Shown here: positions 63,747-64,000 of the stretch, piece by piece | Layout of the letters: every line of letters starts with the position of its first letter | Position numbering within the stretch: position 1 is the first letter of the stretch | Source of the DNA: Clavelina lepadiformis | Lineage: Eukaryota; Chordata; Ascidiacea; Aplousobranchia; Clavelinidae | DNA length: 64,000 nucleotides | Reading direction: 5' to 3' | Assembly (NCBI RefSeq): GCF_947623445.1 | Contig: NC_135243.1 | Span: 4,218,501 to 4,282,500 of the forward strand | Made by a program: the position numbers and the translations under genes | Notes under the pieces: generated by a model | Database searches by the model: none | Seen by the model: only the letters and a program-made list of their open reading frames with translations | Told to the model about the DNA's origin: nothing

Positions 63747-64000
63747 CTTGACGATGTATTTCTATTGATGCTTGCTAAGGTTTTTGTAAGTTGAAGGTTA
63801 TGTTTGATGGATGGATTTGAAATTAAAATTTAATACACTTTCGATGCATGATATCCATTGCACTATGGTAACAAGTTAATCATTAAAGTTTATGTCAATG
63901 TAATTCGAATTCATGTTGAACCAAAAACCAAAGAGCTTCATACCTATCTCATGTTGTGGGTTGTAGTCTTGTGGACTGTGTGACTATAGTCTTGTATACT

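Noticed and set aside
63513-63794. Open frame of about 78-93 codons inside the hAT MITE, with a matching frame in copy 1 (23519-23767, minus strand)
   Set aside because: The frames look conserved only because the DNA is homologous. Differences between them are mostly amino-acid-changing, and the frame runs through the terminal repeat. No protein family is recognised.

Overview
The window is invertebrate animal DNA: AT-rich, with split genes (GT-AG introns, mostly 100-1000 bp) and single-copy orthologues of vertebrate genes. Gene content, compactness, base composition and acceptor-like sites just before several start codons fit a tunicate (ascidian) best. This is inference; nothing in the window names a species.

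Layout. 1-3.3 kb: no gene seen. 3.3-9.1 kb: AMPK catalytic alpha subunit, 10 exons (+). 12.5-20.9 kb: centriolar distal-appendage protein CEP89, 18 exons (+), with a tRNA-derived SINE in an intron. 22.3-36.1 kb is an accessory region. It holds two intact intronless GNAT acetyltransferases of the arylalkylamine type (one on each strand), two decayed relatives, a hAT-type MITE, a piggyBac element nested in an older Mutator-like element, a minisatellite, and a secreted protein with a neurexin IV/CNTNAP-type fibrinogen-like domain. 36.5-42.2 kb: a second SINE, a 103-bp duplicated block and D-3-phosphoglycerate dehydrogenase (PHGDH, 12 exons, +). 44.6-49.5 kb: the RING E3 ligase RNF181 and the cohesion factor DSCC1 (+). 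51.8-54.7 kb: a short polycystin-1-like membrane protein with a PLAT domain but no visible channel module. 55.3-55.9 kb: mitochondrial ribosomal protein MRPL11 (-). 56.3-58.2 kb: a CACTA-like DNA transposon. 59.8-63.1 kb: an unrecognised gene whose long intron carries a relative of that transposon's transposase. 63.3-63.7 kb: a second copy of the hAT MITE.

The host genes belong to unrelated processes (energy sensing, cilium assembly, serine synthesis, ubiquitination, sister-chromatid cohesion, mitochondrial translation). They look like a normal animal gene neighbourhood, not a functional cluster. The less ordinary parts are the GNAT family spread among transposons, the channel-less polycystin-like gene, the secreted fibrinogen-like protein and the CACTA-like element. 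No LTR or retrovirus-like element, rRNA gene, true tRNA gene or CRISPR array was recognised. Exon borders were read by eye from splice sites and conserved frames. Summed exon lengths are divisible by three for every multi-exon gene model.
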